From NCBI RefSeq assembly GCF_002078355.1, contig NZ_CP015363.1, positions 186,001-250,000 on the forward strand: a DNA stretch of 64,000 bases. Reading direction: 5' to 3'. Source of the stretch: Ferroplasma acidiphilum (lineage in GTDB: Archaea; Thermoplasmatota; Thermoplasmata; Thermoplasmatales; Thermoplasmataceae). Below, in pieces: positions 1 to 9,000 of this stretch; positions within the stretch are counted from its first letter, which is position 1, and every line of letters begins with the position of its first letter. Below the pieces are notes generated by a model, which was given only the letters and a program-made list of their open reading frames with translations, was not told the origin of the DNA and did no database searches. The position numbers and the translations under genes were made by a program.

Positions 1-357
1 TGACGGATCAAAAACTTCTATAATTACAGAGGAAAATACGAGCAAAGCCATGTAAACAGCAAGTGCAGAGAAATAATACTCATTATTTTTTATATCAAAA
101 CTTGCAAATTTAGTGCTGTTATAAATGAATGGTGTGAAAGATGCCAGAACTATAATAATGCCTGATATTAGAAATATATATGCCAGATTGCTAGTAACGG
201 TAATATGAAGGTAAAAATAGGAACCTGAAACACCTATTATTGAGTTTATGTCTTTGATAAGAAAAGGGATTGTAAAAAAGAATCCAAGAACAGCTATAGC
301 AATTCCAATATACGAAATGCCCCTGTTCAGTCTATTTATTAAATTCAGTTCATCCAT
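1..357 (-). CDS. Partial multi-pass membrane protein, function unknown (C-terminus off window)
   Basis: An open frame on the minus strand starts at an ATG at 355-357 (MDELNLINRLNRG...) and runs off the left edge without a stop, giving 119 codons. After a short charged N-terminus there are hydrophobic segments at about residues 15-32, 60-77 and 95-113, so it is an integral membrane protein. The short loops carry no motif I recognise. It is divergent from nothing on its left that can be seen, and is followed downstream of its start by an AT-rich spacer. The family is unknown to me and the gene is incomplete here. Confidence 0.65.
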   Translation of the reverse strand, partial: MDELNLINRLNRGISYIGIAIAVLGFFFTIPFLIKDINSIIGVSGSYFYLHITVTSNLAYIFLISGIIIVLASFTPFIYNSTKFASFDIKNNEYYFSALAVYMALLVFSSVIIEVFDPS

Positions 358-459
358 TTAAAATCATATAAAATAATCATAATTCAACCTATCGGTTTCA
401 CAGGCATAATTAAAAATTTTTGCCAGAAATTTATAAAAATAAATTATGCAGGCATAAAT

Positions 460-1173
460 TTATTTCAAAGTTATTGTAAGCCGTTTATCTATTTTCCCTT
501 TAACGGTTGAACTGGCCACTTCTATTTCGCCTACTTCGGATGTAGTTGCCGTATAGAGGCCATAATCAGACTGCAATGGAAGCCCCGCAATGTTTATGAC
601 CCTCAGTTCTTCATCATCTGGCAATGTCCCCGTGGAATAGCTCATTCTCTGTTTTTCCCGTGGAAAATCATTATTGTTCATGTATTCTATCTTTATGGGA
701 ATGTTCTGCTTCACTATTTTGTTTGCTTCCTCAGTGATATTTTTTACTATGTCTTCTGTAATGTTGTCTATATAAAGATCAACCCATGCTTTGTCATCAT
801 ATGTCTGGCTTATTCTTGATTTGGCGTTGTAAAACTTATAAGCCAATCCAGATATTATAAACATGGCCGTCCTGAATCTCATATGGATACTCCTGACATC
901 CCAGTCCAGTTTCTGCTGAATTGTTTTTCCAACCACATTCTCCGGATATGTATCCAGAGAAATAAGGTGAATATAGTCCCCGTCTGTCCACACGTCCACT
1001 ATTCCATAAGTTTTTCCGTCAATAACTATTTCACCCTTATCATTCTGCTGCCCATCCATAGTAGGGAAAAAAATAGTTTTGTCCACAGTCAAATCTGTAA
1101 ATTCACACATAAGGACCTTCCCCTCGCATTCCTTTAAGTATGAGTCCTTTAAGAATATCTGTTCTGTTATCAT
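460..1173 (-). CDS. AlaX-like alanyl-tRNA editing-domain protein with degenerate zinc site
   Basis: The N-terminus (MITEQIFLKDSYLKECEGKV) and overall plan resemble AlaX-M, the free-standing editing domain of alanyl-tRNA synthetase that deacylates mischarged Ser/Gly-tRNA-Ala. I chose the ATG at 1173 because family members begin there; an in-frame ATG at 1182 adds three residues. Family zinc ligands sit in HTAxH and (C/D)GGTH-type motifs. Here the first reads R101-T-A-M-F105 and the second D-Y-G-L-Y207, followed by the conserved-looking TSEVGEIEV and GKIDKRLTI tail. All ligands that I can place appear replaced. The fold is likely kept, but metal-dependent editing is doubtful; it may bind tRNA or act differently. 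It lies downstream of truA on the same strand, so both touch tRNA biology. Confidence 0.6.
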   Translation of the reverse strand: MITEQIFLKDSYLKECEGKVLMCEFTDLTVDKTIFFPTMDGQQNDKGEIVIDGKTYGIVDVWTDGDYIHLISLDTYPENVVGKTIQQKLDWDVRSIHMRFRTAMFIISGLAYKFYNAKSRISQTYDDKAWVDLYIDNITEDIVKNITEEANKIVKQNIPIKIEYMNNNDFPREKQRMSYSTGTLPDDEELRVINIAGLPLQSDYGLYTATTSEVGEIEVASSTVKGKIDKRLTITLK

Positions 1174-1239
1174 TAAGCACATAAGAACTTATTTCTATAT
1201 AATTTTATTTTTATTTTTTCATGAATAATATGCATACTA

Positions 1240-1989
1240 TTACTGTTTATCTAAATTCTCCCCAAAAATATCATAAAGCATATACCCTGTCCTGGTAATT
1301 TTTTCTTTTTCCATTAAATAATGGTTATGGCGTTTAAAATCGAAGTTTTTGAAAGTTACATTATCATATGATATATCCATTAATACCAGGGGCTCCGGGC
1401 TTGCCAGATACGTAAATTTGTTTTCCAGTGAGAAAGGGTGTTTTTTCCCCATAAGTGCAAAAGCCATCATGCTCCGTATCTGATGCCATACAAAACTACG
1501 CCCCTGGATATTAATTATGTAAAATCCATTGCGGGTTGAATAATTTATTGATTTTATAGTTCTTACAGTATTCCTACTGTCCAGTTTACAAAAATTTACA
1601 AAATCATGCTGCCCCACAAATTCTCCAAGCGTTTCCATTACCCGGGATATATCAATATTCTCAGTTATAATATATGAATATTGCTTCAAGGAGTTGTGCC
1701 TGGGGTTTAAATAGCTATCAAGTGCCGAATAGGAATAAAAGAACATTCCTGGAATTCTGGCGTTCAGGATTCCCATGACATTTCCTATATTTGTATCTGT
1801 GTCAACCAGCATAACATTTCCCCTTGCCGATACATACCTATCAGTTCTTGCTGCACTTTCAATGTTATTTCCAATACCGTATTTTTTCAGTATTTTTATA
1901 ATTGAATCCTCAACACTGTTTTCACCATTCCCCCTTTGAAAACCCGTAAATGATGTTCCATCATATCCATATTTTATAAGATAATACAT
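1240..1989 (-). CDS. truA: tRNA pseudouridine synthase A
   Basis: A 249-residue protein matching TruA, which isomerises uridines in the tRNA anticodon arm (positions 38-40). The N-terminal Y-x-G-xx-F-x-G-F-Q stretch is followed by the catalytic motif ARTDRYVSA with Asp50, the family nucleophile position (RTDxxVxA). The C-terminal half carries the second family half-domain, with FVWHQIRSMM as the conserved RxFxxxQVRxM-type motif. The length is normal to slightly short for archaeal TruA. It is followed about 65 bp downstream by the AlaX-like gene in the same direction. Confidence 0.92.
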   Translation of the reverse strand: MYYLIKYGYDGTSFTGFQRGNGENSVEDSIIKILKKYGIGNNIESAARTDRYVSARGNVMLVDTDTNIGNVMGILNARIPGMFFYSYSALDSYLNPRHNSLKQYSYIITENIDISRVMETLGEFVGQHDFVNFCKLDSRNTVRTIKSINYSTRNGFYIINIQGRSFVWHQIRSMMAFALMGKKHPFSLENKFTYLASPEPLVLMDISYDNVTFKNFDFKRHNHYLMEKEKITRTGYMLYDIFGENLDKQ

Positions 1990-2066
1990 TGTTTCTCTCT
2001 AATTTTTGATAAGGCTTTGCTATCAGGCAATGCTTCCCATGCACATTACCCTCTCTGGGAGTTATA

Positions 2067-2195
2067 TTATTTTTGTGCCTGTTCCCTGAAGGTCTCCAGC
2101 TTTCTACACTTTACCCTTACATGTAAATAAGGTTTTATCATGTTAATTGTTCTTGCGGCTACGCCACAAAGCCCACAATTTGAATATAATGCATA
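2067..2195 (-). pseudogene. Possible C-terminal remnant of a TnpB-like (IS200/IS605) protein
   Basis: A short open frame of about 42 codons without a start reads SNCGLCGVAARTINMIKP, then RKLETFREQAQK and stop. The pattern (Asn, Gly-x-x-Gly-Val-Ala-Arg-Thr, then a basic tail) reminds me of the extreme C-terminus that follows the zinc ribbon in archaeal TnpB proteins. Nothing upstream is in frame. If correct, it is a dead IS605-type scar. The resemblance is weak and from memory, so it could equally be chance. Confidence 0.25.
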
Positions 2196-2327
2196 TTAAT
2201 AAATCTTTGTGTGTTGAGTTGTATAATTTTAATGTTTTATTGTCCTACTGAACCATATACTTTTTATTAATACCGGTTACATAGGAAAATGTACATTATG
2301 GTGTTTCTAAAAGTAGTATGGCAAAAC

Positions 2328-2335
2328 TTTATATC
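2328..2335 (+). promoter_or_regulatory. TATA box of the double-RHH gene
   Basis: TTTATATC lies about 24-31 bases before the ATG at 2359, the expected place for an archaeal promoter giving a nearly leaderless mRNA. There is no Shine-Dalgarno sequence between it and the ATG. Confidence 0.5.
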
Positions 2336-2358
2336 GGGTTTTAATTTAATCCATTAAA

Positions 2359-2649
2359 ATGTCGGTCCCTTACAGAATTACCATCAGAGTTTCTGAAGAT
2401 TTAATTAATCAACTTCAGGAAATAGTGGAAAAAAATCAATATAGCAGTATTTCAGAGGCAATACGTTTAGCCATCAGTGAATTTATAACAAAAAACAGGG
2501 AAAATGCTACCAGCAAGGTAGACCTGAAACTTCCAAGAAATATATACACAGAACTTGAAGAGGAAGTAAACAATGGAAATGCCATATCTGTGAACGACCT
2601 TATACGATTCATATTGAGGGAATATGCAAAGGGAAAAACAAAAAACTAA
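2359..2649 (+). CDS. Tandem ribbon-helix-helix DNA-binding protein (CopG-like)
   Basis: The 96-residue protein contains two ribbon-helix-helix units in one chain. The first (about residues 6-43) has the strand RITIRVS, then helices EDLINQLQEIV and SISEAIRLAISEFI. The second (about 52-92) has KVDLKLP, then RNIYTELEEEV and SVNDLIRFILREYA. RHH proteins dimerise to form a two-stranded sheet that reads the major groove; a covalent pair could bind as a pseudo-dimer. It is a predicted transcription regulator of unknown target. Its stop is followed at once by a promoter for pheT, so it need not be cotranscribed with it. Confidence 0.8.
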   Translation: MSVPYRITIRVSEDLINQLQEIVEKNQYSSISEAIRLAISEFITKNRENATSKVDLKLPRNIYTELEEEVNNGNAISVNDLIRFILREYAKGKTKN

Positions 2650-2650
2650 A

Positions 2651-2660
2651 TTTATATAAA
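2651..2660 (+). promoter_or_regulatory. TATA box of pheT
   Basis: TTTATATAAA starts two bases after the RHH stop codon and ends 20 bases before the pheT ATG at 2680. This spacing suggests pheT has its own promoter and a very short or absent leader. Confidence 0.55.
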
Positions 2661-2679
2661 TTGTTAGTATCAGTTTACA

Positions 2680-4281
2680 ATGGTTGTAATAAAGGAAAAC
2701 AAGGATGACCTTATCCATGAAATCGGTATCAATTATTACTCAAAATTAAGTGATTTTGCGGGGATTATAGGATATTCCATTGAAGAAGAAAATAATGAAG
2801 TAAAGCTGGAATTTAATCCTGACAGGCCAGATCTTTTCTCATTTTATGCATTAAAATCCAATATGAAAATATTTTATGACGGCAATTATAGAATAAAGCC
2901 GCTCTTCGAAAAATCAGATAAACTAATCCGTGTAGATAATAGTGTAAAATCTGAAAGGCCTTATGTGATGTCCTTTGTCGCCCGTGGAAAGCCACTTGGA
3001 AATTATTATAGCCATATAATAGATTATCAGGAAAAACTACACGAAACTATTGGAAAATCAAGAAAAAAGATGGCTATAGGCATACATGACCTTGATAATA
3101 TCTCACCTCCCTTCCTGTTTACCATGCGGGATAAAAAAACTTTAGAATTTACAACATATGACAATTTCCATGGAACAGCCAGAGAAATACTGGAGAAGCA
3201 TGATAAGGGAAAACAGTACCGGCAGCTAATTTCATCGGACACAATGGTGCCTGTAATACTTGACAGCAAGGAAGATGTAATGTCAATGCCCCCCATAATA
3301 AATGGGCTGAAATCTAAAATTGGAAATAATACATCAAAACTTTTCTTTGATATAACAGGAACAGACTATAATGCGGTGCTTTCTGCGTTTTACCTCTTTG
3401 CCTATGAAATGTCGTATATTGGATATGAAGTACTTATACCTGATGCTGATAGGAATACAATTAACTATGACTGGAGAAAGGTAGAAATTACACATAAAGA
3501 AATTACAAAACTTATGGGATTGGAACCTGATAATACTGTAATTTTGCTGAGAAAAATGGGATACAGATGTGAAGTAACATCGGGTGGTTACAGGGTAGAC
3601 GTTCCAGGAAACCGTATAGATGTTATGGGGCCTGTAGACATAATAGAGGATATAGCAAAGGCATATGGCTATGGTCGCATTCCAGCCAGGCCACTGAAAA
3701 CTTCAGGTACCGGTGTTCCGTACACACCGAACGAAGATGAGAATATAATTAAAGGAATATTAACATCTATAAATTACCAGGAAGTCAGAAGCTTTATCCT
3801 GAATTCAGAAGATTTTTACAGGAAAACAGGATACTCAGGAGATGTAATAATCACAAACCCTAAAAGTTTAGAATACTCAGTAATTAGAGATAAATTATAT
3901 CCAGGCATAATAAGCCTTCTTGCAATTAATAAGCGGAGAAAACTGCCTTTAAAAATTTTTGAAATAGGGCAGGTTGTTGTTTCCGGAAATCAGGAAAGCC
4001 ATCTCTGTGTATTGTACAACAATTCGAAGGCAGCTTATTCAGACATTTATGCTGTGCTTGAATATTTGCTGGCAAGAACAATAAATGCCGGTGCAAAGGT
4101 GTTGCAGGGCAATTATAATGAAATTATATCAGGTAGAGGAGGAGATATTGTTTATGAAAACACAACACTGGGAATAATAGGAGAAATGGACCCCTCAATT
4201 CTGGTTGATTTCGGGATTCAAAATCCGGTAGCCTTTATGGAAATAAATCTTGACAAACTAAGAAACATTATAGAAAAATAA
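2680..4281 (+). CDS. pheT: Phenylalanyl-tRNA synthetase beta subunit (archaeal type)
   Basis: At 533 residues this matches archaeal/eukaryotic PheRS beta, which pairs with PheS in an (alpha-beta)2 enzyme charging tRNA-Phe. The N-terminus EIGINYYSKLSDF and the RPDLFS motif are typical, followed by a B3/4 domain (about 80-260), the B5 DNA-binding-like domain with DVPGNRIDVMGPVDIIEDIAKAYGYGRIP (about 305-345), and a catalytic-like core without catalytic residues ending in GEMDPSILVDFGI. It lacks the bacterial N-terminal EMAP and C-terminal anticodon domains, as expected. pheS is not adjacent in this window. Confidence 0.93.
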   Translation: MVVIKENKDDLIHEIGINYYSKLSDFAGIIGYSIEEENNEVKLEFNPDRPDLFSFYALKSNMKIFYDGNYRIKPLFEKSDKLIRVDNSVKSERPYVMSFVARGKPLGNYYSHIIDYQEKLHETIGKSRKKMAIGIHDLDNISPPFLFTMRDKKTLEFTTYDNFHGTAREILEKHDKGKQYRQLISSDTMVPVILDSKEDVMSMPPIINGLKSKIGNNTSKLFFDITGTDYNAVLSAFYLFAYEMSYIGYEVLIPDADRNTINYDWRKVEITHKEITKLMGLEPDNTVILLRKMGYRCEVTSGGYRVDVPGNRIDVMGPVDIIEDIAKAYGYGRIPARPLKTSGTGVPYTPNEDENIIKGILTSINYQEVRSFILNSEDFYRKTGYSGDVIITNPKSLEYSVIRDKLYPGIISLLAINKRRKLPLKIFEIGQVVVSGNQESHLCVLYNNSKAAYSDIYAVLEYLLARTINAGAKVLQGNYNEIISGRGGDIVYENTTLGIIGEMDPSILVDFGIQNPVAFMEINLDKLRNIIEK

Positions 4282-4374
4282 CTTTCGTGGGTTAAGGCAA
4301 AATCCACATACTTATTATACAGTATAAATTAAGATGAATAAATAAGAATTTTAACCATATTGCAATTCCGTACC

Positions 4375-5712
4375 ATGAAATCAGTTAATCTCCGCGGTGC
4401 AGTGATGCAATCATTTACATCCATCGGACCTATGCTGGATTTCATCGCGTTGTTTTCAATTATCTCTGCATATTCTGGTTCAATGCTTCCATTCGTCGTT
4501 ATTTTTTCATTTCTGCTTTCCTATTTCACATTATATACAATATATTCCCTTTCCAGGATATATGTTACAAATGGCGGTTACTATTCATATGTGGGCAATG
4601 CACTTGGCAGGGGGGCAGGGTTTTTTGTTCTCCTGCTATATATTATATATTCTGTACTCACCGTTCCCAATATATCACTGTTCATTTCAGGATTTTCATA
4701 TTCAATTCTGGAGCTGGCTGGCTTCACTGCTCCGGTTTTAAAGTATGTGCTCCTTCTTATATTTATAGGGACGGTTTACTATGTTGTATCAAGGGGGTTA
4801 AAAGTATCGATAACCTATACTCTAATTGCCGGTTTTCTTGAAATTGCCTTTATTATTTTAATGAGTATAATATTTATAATCTACCGCTCTCCAGGTTTTT
4901 CATTTTCCGGGATAAATTTTTCCTTTAATCCATTCTTCTTCGGCGTCATATTTGGCATACTGGCATTCTCAGGCGGTGGATCGAGTATATTTATTTCAGA
5001 ACAGACTGCGAGTTCACATATAAACACTCCAAAGTCTTTATTTCTATCCTTTACAATATCCGGGATAATAATGGCAGTTTCGGCATTTGCATTGCTAATG
5101 TTCGCTGGATTTGCAGGCCTCCGTGCATATGAAAGCAACTCATTTTATATCACCGAGCTGGTACAGGCAAGGCTTGGAACGCCATTCCTGATATTATTCT
5201 CATTTTTTGGCATCATGAGTGCATTCAATTTAAGTGTGTCATACCTTAATGCATTTGTCCACATGGTGCCAAAGTTTTATCATGATTTTAATTTGAAAGG
5301 TGAATTTAACCGGAATAAGTTGATAGCAATTTTATCTGTGACTTCTGCTGGCATTGCTATATTCAGTGGATATTATGGGGGATTTTTCAATTCCTTTGTC
5401 ATCATAGCTGGAATAATCAGTTTCGTTTATATTATAATACATATAATTTCCAACATATCATTGATAAAAATATTCAGGAGAAAAAAATTTTTTATGCCTG
5501 TCCTGTCATCTATAATTCTTACCATAGCTTTTATCCTTTCATTTTCAGGAAATACCGGTTATTATGCTGTGATTAATTACTTTTTAATAGGATTCATAAT
5601 GATTTCTGCATTTATCGTAATACTGGTAAGAAAAATTATACCACGGTTTTATATGGCTATCAGGTTTGAATATTACGCCAGGATTAACGAACTTCCAGAA
5701 CATGATAAATAA
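4375..5712 (+). CDS. APC-superfamily amino-acid permease
   Basis: About 445 residues with roughly 12 hydrophobic segments. The N-terminal MKSVNLRGAVMQSFTSIGPM is typical of the APC superfamily, where a Gly-rich break in TM1 binds the amino-acid backbone, and GGYYSYVGNALGRGAGF matches the conserved region after TM2. I prefer the ATG at 4375; a TTG at 4360 would add five residues. It is expected in the cytoplasmic membrane importing amino acids or peptide-derived products, which suits a proteolytic acidophile. Substrate cannot be told from sequence. Confidence 0.85.
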   Translation: MKSVNLRGAVMQSFTSIGPMLDFIALFSIISAYSGSMLPFVVIFSFLLSYFTLYTIYSLSRIYVTNGGYYSYVGNALGRGAGFFVLLLYIIYSVLTVPNISLFISGFSYSILELAGFTAPVLKYVLLLIFIGTVYYVVSRGLKVSITYTLIAGFLEIAFIILMSIIFIIYRSPGFSFSGINFSFNPFFFGVIFGILAFSGGGSSIFISEQTASSHINTPKSLFLSFTISGIIMAVSAFALLMFAGFAGLRAYESNSFYITELVQARLGTPFLILFSFFGIMSAFNLSVSYLNAFVHMVPKFYHDFNLKGEFNRNKLIAILSVTSAGIAIFSGYYGGFFNSFVIIAGIISFVYIIIHIISNISLIKIFRRKKFFMPVLSSIILTIAFILSFSGNTGYYAVINYFLIGFIMISAFIVILVRKIIPRFYMAIRFEYYARINELPEHDK

Positions 5713-6031
5713 ATGTTGCAGTATTATAAACAAAAGGCTAAGGCGTAAAATCGATGAAATGTATAATTTTGTCAATGAATAGTTACCAAATAAATACAAA
5801 CAGTAATGCAGGCAGGCCAATAGCGACATACAGGAAAGTATAAGAGGACTTATGATCACAGAAAGATGCAAAATATTTTACAGTGTTCTGCGGTGTACCT
5901 GATTCATATATAAAGGGAAAATTAAAGCTATGCTATTGAATCTATACTAAATTCTGGCATATTAAAAATACTGAATTCTTAAATAAATAAGGTAAATTTT
6001 TATATTAAGATTTCATTATCGAAATTAATCT
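5713..6031. other. Spacer before aglB
   Basis: About 320 bp between the permease and aglB. I see no convincing gene; a 29-codon ATG frame near 5750 lacks any support. A TATA-like TTTTTATATTAAG lies at about 5997-6009, some 23-35 bases before the aglB ATG, and is the likely promoter. Confidence 0.5.
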
Positions 6032-9000
6032 ATGGAAATTACAGATCGATTTAAACAAAATATAGCCAGGCATCCAGAGGTACCAGTCCTGATTGCCCTG
6101 CTTGCCCTTTACATGTTCCTGTCCAATTTTTTTGTATGGTCACTGGCATTTCAGGACAATTACCTGAATGTATCGGGGGGAAGTGATCCCTACTTCAATT
6201 ATTATATTGTTCAGTATATACTGAGTACCCATACGCAATTAACACACACCATTTTACTAAATTACCCTGTTGGCACATTTAATGCAAGGCCGCCTTTCTA
6301 TCAGTGGAGCATTGTGTTTGCAGGATATATTCTATCTCCATTTGTTGGGGTCAAAATGGGCGCTTATTACGCTTTTATGGAATCTGATGCGTTTTACGGA
6401 GCGCTTTTAATCATACCTGTATATCTTATCACAAAACAGATATTCGGCAAGAAAGCAGGTTTATTCGCTGCTGTACTGTTTACCATAATGCCAGGAAACC
6501 TTACATCCGGAATACTTACAGATGGGAGGGCACATACACCTGAGCTTATATTCGCATTTTTATCCATATACTTCTTTGAAATGGCGGTTATTACTGCAAA
6601 GAAGAGGGTAATAATAAATAAACTTACAGACACAAGGTCATATTTCAGTTCAATTAAGAACTACTATGAAGAGAACAAGATAGCAACAATATATGCACTT
6701 ATGTCTGCAGTTTCCCTTGGGGGGCTTATAGTATTCTGGCAGGGATTCCCGTATATAGAAGTTATACTGCTCATATACGTTGCTGTCCAGCTTCTTTATA
6801 ATCTATTCACAAAGAAGCCAACAGGCTACCTCACATATATATCTACAATATATGTGGCTGCATCTTTTCCAATAGGCTTTTACTATTACGACGTGACTTT
6901 CATGATCCATGCATGGTTTTTGCCTCCCCTTGCAATGGGGTTGATGATTATTGGATTTGGCATATTAATTAATATAGTGGCAAGGCGTCCATGGATCATA
7001 ACCATACCAGCACTTGTTCTGGTTACTATAGCGGGATTATTCGTTATAAGCAAAACCAATCCAGCAATACTCAAGGAACTGATAACGGGTGATGGGTACT
7101 TCGTAAAATCGAGGGTATATTCAACCATAGCTGAAGCAGCAGCCCCTGCACTTGGCCAGTATATATCAGATTTTGGCCCTGGACTTTTCCTTCTGGGAAT
7201 AGCAGGTGTGCCATTCATAATTTATCGCTTCCTGAAAGAAAAGAAAGAAGCTACCTTACTGGTTATAATATTTGCTATATTCTCAATATTCATGAGCTTT
7301 GAGGCCGCAAGATTCAATATAACTGCAGCTCCAGCATATGCAATACTTGGCGGAGGCCTTATAATGTACTTTGTTGACAAAATAAGGCATAACGAATCAA
7401 CAAAAAAGTCCAGGCATGTTTCAGGAAGAAAATCCCTGCGCAAGAATATAAGCGGAGTGACAATTGGATTTGCTGTTATAGTGGTTTTAATATTGATTAT
7501 TCCTTCAGGCATGGGTGCATTTTCTGCAGCAGTACCTGAAAACAACGCTGCATCATACAATCATATACTAAATTCAACAGTTCCAAAGGGCATAAGGCCG
7601 AACAATCCATTCGGAAACTATGGACTGGCAATAGACAATAAAACACAGCCTATAGCAGCTTCTTTTAACTGGCTTGCAACGCAGAATACAAATCAATCAA
7701 TAGAAAATCGCCCTGCATATGTTTCATGGTGGGATTATGGGTTCCAGGAGTTACAGCAAGGGCAACACCCCACAGTTGCTGATGATTTCCAGCAGGGTAT
7801 AGCAAGTGCTGGGCAAATGCTACTGGCACAGAATCAAACACAGGAAATCTCTCTGTTCATTTCAAGGGTATTGCAGACTCCCGGCGGGTATTCCAACGGG
7901 CATTTCAATGCAAGCATAACTGCTACAATGCATAAATATTTTGGCGTCAATGAGACAAATACCATAGCAAATATGTACGGCAATCCATTGAATTCTTCTT
8001 ACACACCGCTTCTATCAGAGACAGCATACGGAGGCCACCAGATAAATGTTACATCATCATATAATGCCAGACATGCACTTATAATGGGCCAACTTTCAAC
8101 CAAATACAATTTATCAACACTGGTAAATGCCTATAGCGCATTGGAGAAAGTCACAGGATCTTCAATATCGTATATACAGGTAGACCATTCACTGTATCCA
8201 TTTTCAGGTTCCAACCCTGGAATATTCTATGCACCTGCATATCTTACCGACACACCGTCTTATACCGCTGATGGTGAAGTTGTTCCTACAAATTACTATA
8301 ATGTAGTAGCTGTTACAAACACAGGAGCTCAGTATACATTAAATAATCTGCCTACCGGTGTCACCGTAAGTAATTATCTTCTTAACTACACATCCGCATT
8401 TTACAATACCACCATATACAAAACAATATACGGATTCCCGGAATCCAACATAAACAATGTAACACATGTATACCCTGCATTCAATATGAGCAATTTTGAA
8501 CTGGTATACTATGCATCAGAATATAATCCAGCTAAGGATGCAAATAATTCAACTCCTGGCTGGACCCTGATACCACTTCAGACTGCGTATAAATACCAGC
8601 AGGAGGGAAAGGGGACAGAGGTACTTCTTCCAGCCAGTTTGATAGGAAATGAAGATCCTATTATAAATTACTATCCCGGTGCAGTAATACACGGGCAGAT
8701 AACGAATGCGAACGGTATCGGAATAGCCGGAGTTCATGTTACAATAGAAGACCAGTATGGAATTCCACATGAAGTTGTTACCACAAACAGCACAGGATAT
8801 TACTCGATAACAGGATTGCCTGGAAATGATACACTTGTATATTCCACTGGTTCAGTGAATTCAGATACTCTTAACGGTACAAACGTAATAGGCACACAAT
8901 CTGTTGCAGTTTCACAGAATCAGGGAAACAGAATAGGAAATTACAATATTACACAGAATATGCATATGGCAAGGAACTCAGTATATGGCTATGTAACAGT

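Larger units (their letters stand above)
1990..2358. other. Gene-poor spacer between truA and the RHH regulator
   Basis: About 370 bp separate two divergently transcribed genes. I see no complete gene. It holds a possible decayed coding fragment on the minus strand (2067-2195, entered separately) and, near its right end, the TATA element of the RHH gene. The rest is AT-rich with no strong hairpin. Confidence 0.5.

Noticed and set aside
883-1137. Plus-strand 84-codon ORF
   Set aside because: It lies fully inside the antisense of the AlaX-like gene and lacks any motif.
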